This document shows, piece after piece, positions 1-9,081 of a stretch of 64,000 nucleotides of DNA. The translations under genes and the position numbers were made by a program. Location of the stretch: positions 5,082,501 to 5,146,500 of the forward strand of contig NZ_CP096255.1 of NCBI RefSeq assembly GCF_011516635.5, read 5' to 3'. The notes below the pieces were generated by a model, which made no database searches, was not told where the DNA came from, and saw nothing but the letters and a program-made list of their open reading frames with translations. The first letter of the stretch is position 1; every line of letters begins with the position of its first letter. The stretch comes from Bradyrhizobium barranii subsp. apii. GTDB taxonomy: Bacteria > Pseudomonadota > Alphaproteobacteria > Rhizobiales > Xanthobacteraceae.

Positions 1-287
1 GTGACGCCGCGATGGACGAGGCCGTCCGGCGCGACGTTGAGGCGCTCCAGCAGGCGAAGGATTTCCTGGTAGCTCAGCTCCATGCCGTGGCCGGGACTGT
101 CGGCGCGTGTGTTGAAGAACGGCGCGGCGTAGATCGCCTCGACGTCGAACCGGTCCTTCGACAGCAGCATCTGCACCAGCGCGAACTGATCGTCGATCTC
201 GTTGTAGGTGTCGGTGTCGAGCACCACGCGCACCTTGCCGACCGGCGGCTCCAGGAGTTTGAGGCGGGCTGCGTCCGAGAGTGTCAT
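1..287 (-). CDS. Inosine-uridine preferring nucleoside hydrolase family protein, N-terminal part (cut by window edge)
   Basis: Reading the minus strand from an ATG at 287 gives an open frame of 95 residues running off the window. Near the N-terminus is VVLDTDTYNEIDDQFAL, the DxDxxxDD calcium- and ribose-binding signature of the IU-nucleoside hydrolase fold, followed by the family-like segment FNTRADSPGHGMELSYQEI. Members cleave the N-glycosidic bond of ribonucleosides. The start is supported by AGGAGA just upstream. The substrate cannot be told from this fragment. It lies 38 bp downstream of the HAD phosphatase gene on the same strand, so the two may be co-transcribed. Confidence 0.8.
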   Translation of the reverse strand, partial: MTLSDAARLKLLEPPVGKVRVVLDTDTYNEIDDQFALVQMLLSKDRFDVEAIYAAPFFNTRADSPGHGMELSYQEILRLLERLNVAPDGLVHRGV

Positions 288-324
288 CACCGTCTCCTTG
301 GGCCGGGGGGGGCTCGATTGCGGA

Positions 325-966
325 TCAGGCCTTGAGCGAAATCCGGCAGACCACGTCTGCGATCTCATCCATCTGCGCGAACATGTGATCGGGCGCAAGC
401 GCCCGCAGCGCCGCCGGCGCGGCGTAGCCCCAACTCACCGCGCCGCAGGCAATCCCTACCGCGCGCGCCGCCTCGATGTCGCGGACCTCGTCGCCGATCG
501 CGATCACGCGGCCTGGCTCCACGCCCGCGCGCCGGATCACGCGGCGGAATTTCGCGGGCTTGCCGAACAGCGACGCCGCGCAGTCGAAATGCGCGAACAG
601 GGCGGCGGACTCGCCGAGCTTCTCGCGCGCATTGGCTTCGCTATCCGACGTCACCAGCGCGAGCTGCACGCCGTTCCCGGCCAGCGTCTGCAGCATCGTC
701 TCGACGCCGGCGAATAGGGGAATCTCCGCCGCCGCCTCCGCCTTCAGCCGCCGCGCATGCCGCGCGATCGCCGGCAGCTTCCACAGCGGCACCTCGAGCC
801 GGGCGAGGATCTCGCGCGACGAGGCATGTCGCAGCGCTTCGATTTCGTCATCCGCGACGCGGCGAAAATTGAAGCGATCGGCGACATCGTTGATGGTGCG
901 CAGGAACCACGGAAAGCTGTCGGCCAGTGTGCCGTCGAGATCGAAGATGGCGAGGGAGTAGTGCAT
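325..966 (-). CDS. HAD-superfamily hydrolase (phosphoglycolate phosphatase-like)
   Basis: A protein of about 213 residues starting MHYSLAIFDLDGTLADS. The DxDGT nucleophile motif is at residues 9-13. Motif II is LVTSDS, the motif III lysine lies in FGKPAKF, and motif IV is IGDEVRDIEAA, so all four HAD motifs are present. The cap is a helical C1-type insertion between motifs I and II. Such enzymes dephosphorylate small phosphorylated metabolites in the cytosol. The actual substrate is unknown. An in-frame TTG at 993 would add nine residues; I prefer the ATG because the fold begins immediately after it. Neither start has a clear ribosome site. Same strand as the nucleoside hydrolase downstream. 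Confidence 0.85.
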   Translation of the reverse strand: MHYSLAIFDLDGTLADSFPWFLRTINDVADRFNFRRVADDEIEALRHASSREILARLEVPLWKLPAIARHARRLKAEAAAEIPLFAGVETMLQTLAGNGVQLALVTSDSEANAREKLGESAALFAHFDCAASLFGKPAKFRRVIRRAGVEPGRVIAIGDEVRDIEAARAVGIACGAVSWGYAAPAALRALAPDHMFAQMDEIADVVCRISLKA

Positions 967-1036
967 GGAGGAGGTTTTGGAGTTCGCTGACAAACGAGAC
1001 GTGGCGGCTATTATTTAGAAGAATTCGAGGACACCC

Positions 1037-1132
1037 ATGCGACACGAGCGCATTGAAATCAACCCTGCGATCATGGCCGGCAAGCCCGTCAGCCGTGGGA
1101 CGCATGTGCGTCACCGCAACCTGCGCACGTGA
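1037..1132 (+). pseudogene. DUF433 (antitoxin-like) N-terminal remnant
   Basis: A 31-codon frame reads MRHERIEINPAIMAGKPVSR, then GTHVRHRNLRT and a stop. The part IEINPAIMAGKPVSRGT matches the beginning of DUF433 proteins (usually I.IDP.ICGGKPVIRGTRI), which continue for about 45 more residues with a small helix-turn-helix. Here the match stops abruptly after GT, so this is most likely a decayed antitoxin-type gene. No toxin gene is visible next to it. It overlaps the end of the convergent hypothetical gene. Confidence 0.5.
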
Positions 1133-1443
1133 ACATTGATGTCGAGATCGATGTTGCTGACGCAGGTCTGAGTAGTCCGGTGAGAGCCGCCCTCGTGCCA
1201 GGGGCCATCGCGCGTGCGGGCGTTGGTGATATTGGCGAGCTTCAGGCATCGCCATTGCGGCAGCGGTCCGCTGCTCTCGCCGCCAAATTGCCAGGCGAGG
1301 ACGGCTTCCTCACCCATCTTGTTGGTGCCGATGATGTGGGGGCAGAGCTCGCGATAACGCCCCTCGTAGATGCAGGTTACCTGCTGCTCGGCGAGGATTG
1401 CCTTGCGGAAGAGCATGTAGGTGCGGCTGGGCATCGCGGACAC
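1111..1443 (-). CDS. Conserved hypothetical protein, 110 aa
   Basis: I do not recognise a characterised family. The protein begins MSAMPSRTYMLFRKAILAEQ and is a compact mixed alpha/beta sequence with CIYEGRYRELCPHIIG and VLAWQFGGES segments, suggestive of a small WYL-like beta fold. It has no signal peptide or membrane segment and is probably cytosolic. Codon use is normal for the genome. The C-terminal end overlaps the convergent DUF433 remnant by about 20 bp. It follows uvrA by 45 bp on the same strand and could be read through from it. Confidence 0.6.
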   Translation of the reverse strand: MSAMPSRTYMLFRKAILAEQQVTCIYEGRYRELCPHIIGTNKMGEEAVLAWQFGGESSGPLPQWRCLKLANITNARTRDGPWHEGGSHRTTQTCVSNIDLDINVHVRRLR

Positions 1444-1488
1444 TTGCAGCCTTTCCCCGATGATCCCGCGGACGAGGCGGAATGAACT

Positions 1489-4467
<2,979 letters not shown>

Positions 4468-4565
4468 CCGAGTTGCCCTCAAGGAACCCCAAAGGTGCGC
4501 GATCGCGCCAACAAAAAAGGCGCGCGTCGCCCGGAACCGGGATCGGCGCCGATGGGTATGGCAGC

Positions 4566-4580
4566 GAACGTAGGAAGAAC
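4566..4580 (-). promoter_or_regulatory. LexA (SOS) box of uvrA
   Basis: On the minus strand this is GTTC-TTCCTAC-GTTC, an exact match to the alphaproteobacterial LexA operator GTTC-N7-GTTC. It is 99 bp before the uvrA start codon, a normal promoter position. uvrA is a standard SOS gene. Confidence 0.8.
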
Positions 4581-4670
4581 GGGGACGGATTTCCAGTGGC
4601 GTGTGCGAATCGTCAACGGATTGTTGGCGCGCTGGCGGCATCTGGCAGGAGCAGGGCCCCCGGAACATGC

Positions 4671-4697
4671 GAAGGGCCGGCGCGAGGCCAGCCCTTC
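4671..4697 (-). terminator. Hairpin after the 4772-5527 porin gene
   Basis: A GAAGGGC/GCCCTTC stem encloses a GGCC...GGCC core. It resembles the two terminators behind the other porin genes but has lost the U-run on the transcribed strand, so it may terminate weakly. The rest of the 304-bp gap between this porin and uvrA holds only the LexA box. Confidence 0.45.
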
Positions 4698-4771
4698 GTT
4701 CGCGTTTGAATGCGGATTTGGGGCAATCCGCACATGATCAGGACTTGGAGGTTCCTGAGGGAAGCTTGGTC

Positions 4772-5527
4772 TCAGTATTTGGCGACGACCGGGCCGCCCC
4801 AGCGGTAATTGATGCGGATCAGGCCCATGTCGATATCCTGGCCGATCCGGTCGGTGCGCGGGGCGAAGCCGCCGACGAGCGTTGCGAAGTCGGCGCTGTG
4901 ATGGCCGAGGAAGACATGGTTGTACTCGCCGCCGACCGACCAGTTCTCGGCAAAGCCCCATTCCACGCCGATGCCGATGGTGTAGCCCCAGCGGGTCTGG
5001 TTGACGCTGTTGAACACCGCGGCCGGGACGCCGGGGACGAAGGTGTCGTACTTGTCGTGCGCCACCGCGGCGCCGGCCTTGCCATAGAAGAGCAGGTTGT
5101 TGACGGCGTAGCCCATCTGGCCAGTGAACAGGCCGAAGCTGTCGATCTTGGTCTGGTTGGTGAACAGCGGCAGCGCCACGCTGACATTGCTGCCCTTGAA
5201 GTCGGCCCAGTTGCCCTGGCCCTCGATGCCGAACACCCAACGCGACTTCTGCCAGCGATAACCGAGCTGTCCGCCGACCGTGCCACCGCCCGCATTGTGA
5301 CAGCCTTCGCCAACGGCCGGATCGACAGCGATGCCGAGCGCGCGGGTCACGCCCCAGCAGGCATGGGCCAAGCCGCCGCCGCCGTTGATGCCGGCATAGA
5401 TGCCGCTCCAGTCATAGACGGGAACGGCGGCCGCCGGCGCCTTGTAGATCGGGAGATCGGCGGCGGTAGCCGGCGCGACCGCACCGAGTGCGAACAGGCT
5501 GACCGCAGCCAGCATCCACGTCTTCAT
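4772..5527 (-). CDS. Omp25/Omp31-family outer-membrane beta-barrel protein
   Basis: A 251-residue porin-like protein with a signal peptide MKTWMLAAVSLFALGAVAPA cleaved after ATAA. The mature start DLPIYKAP is followed by the family hallmark YDWSGIYAGINGGGG. The sequence ends VNYRWGGPVVAKY, with the terminal aromatic residue needed for barrel assembly. It is expected to form an 8-stranded outer-membrane barrel. Two cysteines (in HACWG and EGCHN) lie in the first extracellular loop and could form a disulfide; the porin at 6595 has both, the middle one has neither. GGGGACG precedes the chosen ATG; an upstream in-frame start at 5554 would spoil the signal peptide. First of three tandem paralogues. 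Confidence 0.9.
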   Translation of the reverse strand: MKTWMLAAVSLFALGAVAPATAADLPIYKAPAAAVPVYDWSGIYAGINGGGGLAHACWGVTRALGIAVDPAVGEGCHNAGGGTVGGQLGYRWQKSRWVFGIEGQGNWADFKGSNVSVALPLFTNQTKIDSFGLFTGQMGYAVNNLLFYGKAGAAVAHDKYDTFVPGVPAAVFNSVNQTRWGYTIGIGVEWGFAENWSVGGEYNHVFLGHHSADFATLVGGFAPRTDRIGQDIDMGLIRINYRWGGPVVAKY

Positions 5528-5617
5528 GTCACGTCCCCAACTCGCCAAAGCCATTAGCGGACGCCTTGCGCGCGCCTCACGACTCCAAGACGGTTGGGTG
5601 CACCCTCGCGCGAAAAC

Positions 5618-5644
5618 AAAAAGGCCGGCGCAAGGCCGGCCTTT
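5618..5644 (-). terminator. Rho-independent terminator behind the middle porin gene
   Basis: Inverted GGCCGGC/GCCGGCC arms with a short CGAA-type loop, flanked by AAAAA on the plus strand, so the minus-strand transcript ends in a U-run. It lies 27 bp after the stop of the 5672-6361 gene. Confidence 0.8.
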
Positions 5645-5671
5645 CGTAACGCGGTGCGTTGGAAGCGAAGC

Positions 5672-6361
5672 TCAGTACTTCGCGACCACCGGGCCCCCGA
5701 AGTGATAGTTCACGCCGACCTGCACGGTGTGGAAGTTGAGCGTGCCGGTGGGCAGGGCGCCCGAGAAGTAGGTCTCGCCGCCGAGGCTGCGATAGAGGTA
5801 CTCGCCCTTGACCGACCACTGCGGAGCGAAGAACGCCTCGACGCCCGCGCCGACGGTCCAGCCGGAGTGCCACTTGCTGTCCGACGCGGTCAGGCCGAGA
5901 GCGGAGAGGGTGATCTTGTTGTCGATCCAGGCGTAGCCGCCGGTGCCGTAGAACAGGACCTGATTGACGGCGTAGCCGATACGGCCGCGCACGGTGCCCA
6001 TGGCATCGGTCTTCGAGCTCGCCGTTGCGGTCACAACGCCGAATCCGGGAACAACAGTGGCGCCGGTCGCCGAAGCGCTGACGTCAGCCCAGGAACCATC
6101 AGCCTCGACGCCGAACACGACGTTGCCGGTCTGCCAGTTGTAGCCGGCGGTGCCGCCGACGAAGCCACCCTTCATCTTCGGGTCGCCGGAACCGTTTTCC
6201 CAGGCGCCGCCGCCGACGATACCGAGGTAGAAGCCGGTCCAGTTGTAGATCGAGGCCACCGCCACCGGAGCCTTGGTGTAGGGGCGCGCCGCGAGATCAG
6301 CGGCCGAAGCCGGAGCAGCGAGAGCGAACAAACAGGCCGAAGCCAACAAAACCTTCTTCAT
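5672..6361 (-). CDS. Omp25/Omp31-family outer-membrane beta-barrel protein
   Basis: A 229-residue paralogue of its two neighbours. The signal peptide is MKKVLLASACLFALAAPASA; the mature protein starts ADLAARPYTKAPVAVASIYN and contains NWTGFYLGIVGGGAW. It ends NYHFGGPVVAKY, giving the usual C-terminal barrel signature. Unlike the other two it lacks the loop cysteine pair. The frame is open far upstream (to 6577), but the ATG at 6361 gives a perfect signal peptide and is the likely start. It has its own terminator and a 230-bp upstream gap, so it is probably a separate transcription unit. Function beyond a small porin or structural barrel cannot be assigned. Confidence 0.9.
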   Translation of the reverse strand: MKKVLLASACLFALAAPASAADLAARPYTKAPVAVASIYNWTGFYLGIVGGGAWENGSGDPKMKGGFVGGTAGYNWQTGNVVFGVEADGSWADVSASATGATVVPGFGVVTATASSKTDAMGTVRGRIGYAVNQVLFYGTGGYAWIDNKITLSALGLTASDSKWHSGWTVGAGVEAFFAPQWSVKGEYLYRSLGGETYFSGALPTGTLNFHTVQVGVNYHFGGPVVAKY

Positions 6362-6540
6362 TTTCAAACTAATCCCAGTCCCGGTTTCTGTTTTTGCCTT
6401 CCGTGCGTTCGGAAGGACATCGGACGCCGTGGTCCAACTGATGTCGTGCTTACACGAGCAAAGCCGCAAGTTGTGTCTCCCAAAAGCCACAATAATCGCA
6501 AAACGTAACGGTGACTGACCTATAATTCCCGTTGCCCACG

Positions 6541-6568
6541 CAAAAAGGCCGGCGCGAGGCCGGCCTTT
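6541..6568 (-). terminator. Rho-independent terminator behind the third porin gene
   Basis: The same GGCCGGC...GCCGGCC hairpin as at 5618, with the U-run on the minus strand, 27 bp after the stop of the 6595-7356 gene. Confidence 0.8.
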
Positions 6569-6594
6569 GATCTCCAAGCGATTTCAGAGGGATG

Positions 6595-7356
6595 TCAGTA
6601 TCTTGCGATCATCGGGCCGCCCCAGCGATAGTTCACGCGGACGAGGCCGATATCGACGTCCTGGCTGATGCGATCGGAGCGTGTGGCAACGCCGAGCGGG
6701 GCGAAATTGCCGGATCCGGTGAAGCCGATGGTGCGGTTGCCGAGGAAGATGTGGTCGTATTCGAAACCCACGGTCCAGTTCGGGGCGAATCCGAACTCGA
6801 CGCCCGCACCCACGGTGCCGCCCCAACGGGTCTCGTTGGCCCGGTCGAACTCGAGGCCGCTGGCGACGTCGAAGCTGCGGTAGCGATCGCTGACGACGGC
6901 GCCGCCGCCCTTCACGTAGACTAGGACGTTGTTCCAGGCGTAACCGACCTGACCGGTAATCAGGCCGAAGGCGTTGATCTTCGAACGATCGCGCAGGCCG
7001 CTGATCGCACTGATGTTGTCACCCGAGAAATCGGCCCAGTTGCCCTGGCCTTCGAAGCCGAACACCCCGTTGGCTGACTGCCAGCGGTAGCCGACCTGGC
7101 CGCCGACCGTGCCGCCGGTCGCGTTGTGGCAGCCTTCGCCTACGAGAACGCCACCGCCGATATCGACGTCCCAGCACTTGTGGCTGGTGCCGCCGCCGCC
7201 GTTGATACCGATGTAGAAGCCGCTCCAGTCGTAGATGGTCGCGATCATCGGTGCTGGAGCCTTGGTGTAGGGACGCGCAGCGAGATCTGCCGCGCTTGCG
7301 GGAGCCGACAGCCCCAACGCGATTGCACCAATAGTACCAATCAAAATCTTATTCAT
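6595..7356 (-). CDS. Omp25/Omp31-family outer-membrane beta-barrel protein
   Basis: A 253-residue porin-like protein. The signal peptide MNKILIGTIGAIALGLSAPA is followed by the same mature start as the middle paralogue (ADLAARPYTKAP) and the motif YDWSGFYIGINGGGG. The last residues are VNYRWGGPMIARY. Like the 4772 paralogue it carries two loop cysteines (HKCWD and EGCHN) and the same GGTVGGQ.GYRWQ segment, so these two are closest relatives. The three genes lie in tandem, each with its own hairpin, which points to local duplication. The start is unambiguous. Confidence 0.9.
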   Translation of the reverse strand: MNKILIGTIGAIALGLSAPASAADLAARPYTKAPAPMIATIYDWSGFYIGINGGGGTSHKCWDVDIGGGVLVGEGCHNATGGTVGGQVGYRWQSANGVFGFEGQGNWADFSGDNISAISGLRDRSKINAFGLITGQVGYAWNNVLVYVKGGGAVVSDRYRSFDVASGLEFDRANETRWGGTVGAGVEFGFAPNWTVGFEYDHIFLGNRTIGFTGSGNFAPLGVATRSDRISQDVDIGLVRVNYRWGGPMIARY

Positions 7357-7636
7357 TGCAGTCCCCCCAGTTTCTGACCGCTTTTCGAAGTCCCCGAAGC
7401 GGCTGATCAGGCGCGACGCCTATAAGAATCTAATTCCGCAGCAAGCGTAGCTTAGGCGGGAGGCGGAGTCCGTCTCCGGAATGCAACAGTCGGGCGGCAT
7501 CTGAACTGCTTCTAACTTGATGAATGTTAAGCTGTTTCGCCGTCCTCAGGAATTCGGGGAAATTCCATTTGGCGCAGGCCGTCTTTGTGCATCGCGGTGC
7601 CGTCTTGCCAACGCAACAAGGTGAGGGGTGTCATAA

Positions 7637-7651
7637 GAACAAATCTGGAAC
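7637..7651 (+). promoter_or_regulatory. LexA (SOS) box of ssb
   Basis: GAAC-AAATCTG-GAAC matches the alphaproteobacterial LexA operator (GAAC-N7-GAAC, same as GTTC-N7-GTTC on the other strand). It lies 155 bp before the ssb start in an otherwise empty 449-bp gap (7357-7805), whose only other visible feature is a small GGAATT/AATTCC inverted repeat near 7549-7567. Confidence 0.75.
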
Positions 7652-7805
7652 GAACCGGCCAGGGGTGCTATATGTGGGGATAAGTGGAGGGGTGACGGGC
7701 CGATCCGTCCGCGCAAGCGTATAGGGTCGCGTCAACAGGTTGCAGAGGACGCGGGCGCGTCCCGGGCCTTCTAAAATTCAGTGGCATTCGGAGTGGAGAG
7801 CGGCG

Positions 7806-8312
7806 ATGGCGGGAAGCGTCAACAAGGTCATTCTGGTTGGAAATCTCGGCAAGGATCCCGAAATCCGCCGCACCCAGGACGGGCGGCCGATCGCGAATTT
7901 GAGCATCGCCACCTCGGAGACCTGGCGCGACAAGAATAGCGGCGAGCGCAAGGAAAAGACCGAGTGGCATCGCGTCGTGATCTTCAATGAAGGGCTCTGC
8001 AAGGTCGCCGAGCAGTACCTGAAGAAGGGCGCGAAGGTTTACATCGAGGGCGCGCTCCAGACCCGCAAATGGACCGACCAGAGCGGCGCCGAGAAGTACT
8101 CCACCGAGGTCGTGCTCCAGGGCTTCAACTCGACCCTGACGATGCTCGACGGCCGCGGCGGCGGTGGAGGCGGCAGCTTCGGCGACGAGCCGGGCGGCGA
8201 TTTCGGCTCCTCCGGTCCCGTCAGCAGCGCGCCGCGCCGTGCCGTTGCCGCCGGTGGTGGCGGTGGTGGTGGTGGCCGCAACAGCGACATGGACGACGAT
8301 ATCCCGTTCTGA
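7806..8312 (+). CDS. ssb: Single-stranded DNA-binding protein
   Basis: A 168-residue SSB. It coats single-stranded DNA during replication, recombination and repair. The OB fold occupies residues 1-110 (MAGSVNKVILVGNLGKDPEI, TWRDKNSGERKEKTEWHRVV, LKKGAKVYIEGALQTRKW). A glycine-rich linker follows, and the acidic tip DMDDDIPF recruits partner proteins. An upstream in-frame start at 7740 would add 22 unrelated residues, so the ATG giving MAGSVNKV is chosen. Because the gene has its own LexA box, it is probably SOS-inducible like uvrA, from which it is separated by the three porin genes. Confidence 0.96.
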   Translation: MAGSVNKVILVGNLGKDPEIRRTQDGRPIANLSIATSETWRDKNSGERKEKTEWHRVVIFNEGLCKVAEQYLKKGAKVYIEGALQTRKWTDQSGAEKYSTEVVLQGFNSTLTMLDGRGGGGGGSFGDEPGGDFGSSGPVSSAPRRAVAAGGGGGGGGRNSDMDDDIPF

Positions 8313-8320
8313 GGCGGGCG

Positions 8321-8335
8321 GGGGCGCTTCGCCCC
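8321..8335 (+). terminator. Short GC hairpin after ssb
   Basis: GGGGCG-CTT-CGCCCC just after the ssb stop codon. There is no U-run, so termination here is uncertain. Confidence 0.3.
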
Positions 8336-8447
8336 TGATGTCACCTTGCTCGCGTAAAACGACAGGATTCCTTACCAATTGACGGGCAAAGCTCGGTTTT
8401 TGCGGGCTTGCCTCATGTGCTGCCTCAAGCCTTTGACGAGGCGTGAT

Positions 8448-8482
8448 GTGAATGGTATTAACTTGATGTTAATCCTATTCAC
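8448..8482. promoter_or_regulatory. 35-bp imperfect inverted repeat upstream of the DUF2306 gene
   Basis: The arms GTGAATGGTATTAAC and GTTAATCCTATTCAC flank TTGAT. Twelve of 15 positions pair. It lies 32 bp before the start codon of the next gene, an AT-rich island in GC-rich DNA. Most likely an operator for an unidentified dimeric regulator; a stem-loop in the leader RNA is the alternative. Confidence 0.5.
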
Positions 8483-8514
8483 ATGGGTCGGCCGTCGATC
8501 GGAGAAAGCCCTGC

Positions 8515-8913
8515 ATGAGCGTTGCGCCACTGCTTGAGGCTGCTCCAGCGATCCCGCTGCACGCCTTTGCCGCCATGGCCGCCTTCGTGCTCGGCCTCGT
8601 TCAGTTTGCCGCCCCCAAGGGCACGCTGCCGCACCGGACGATCGGCTGGATCTGGGTGGGGCTCATGGCGGTCGTTGCGGCATCGTCGTTCTGGATCCAC
8701 CAGATCCGCCTGGTCGGGCCGTTCAGCCCGATCCATCTCCTATCGATCTTCACGCTGGTGATGCTGCCGCTCGCGGTGTGGCGGGCGCACACCCACCGGG
8801 TCGCCGATCACCGGCGCATCATGATCATGACGTTCGTCGGCGCGCTCGTCATTGCCGGGCTGTTCACGCTCGTGCCTGGACGGATCATGCACCGGGTGAT
8901 TTTCGGAGCCTAG
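8515..8913 (+). CDS. DUF2306-type integral membrane protein
   Basis: A 132-residue protein with four predicted membrane helices: near residues 14-32 (HAFAAMAAFVLGLVQFA), 43-60, 74-88 and 104-120. Basic loops carry HTHRVADHRR, and a histidine sits near each end (HRTIGW, HRVIFGA), which is typical of DUF2306. The biochemical role of this family is not established. A GGAG motif lies upstream of the ATG. It stands alone between ssb and gyrA on the same strand and is preceded by a long inverted repeat that may control it. Confidence 0.75.
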   Translation: MSVAPLLEAAPAIPLHAFAAMAAFVLGLVQFAAPKGTLPHRTIGWIWVGLMAVVAASSFWIHQIRLVGPFSPIHLLSIFTLVMLPLAVWRAHTHRVADHRRIMIMTFVGALVIAGLFTLVPGRIMHRVIFGA

Positions 8914-9081
8914 GACGTGGTTCCATGCGGCTCATTCCGGCTTCGCTCGATGCAGTGGTGCTGAGCTCGTAAGTCTCTGGAAAAACAGTCGGAAAAACCG
9001 CTTCCCCAGACCTCGCAAGGGTGGTTATCAGGGGGGCGATGCGCTATATGATTCCCAGATAAAATCTCACCGGATTTCCCC

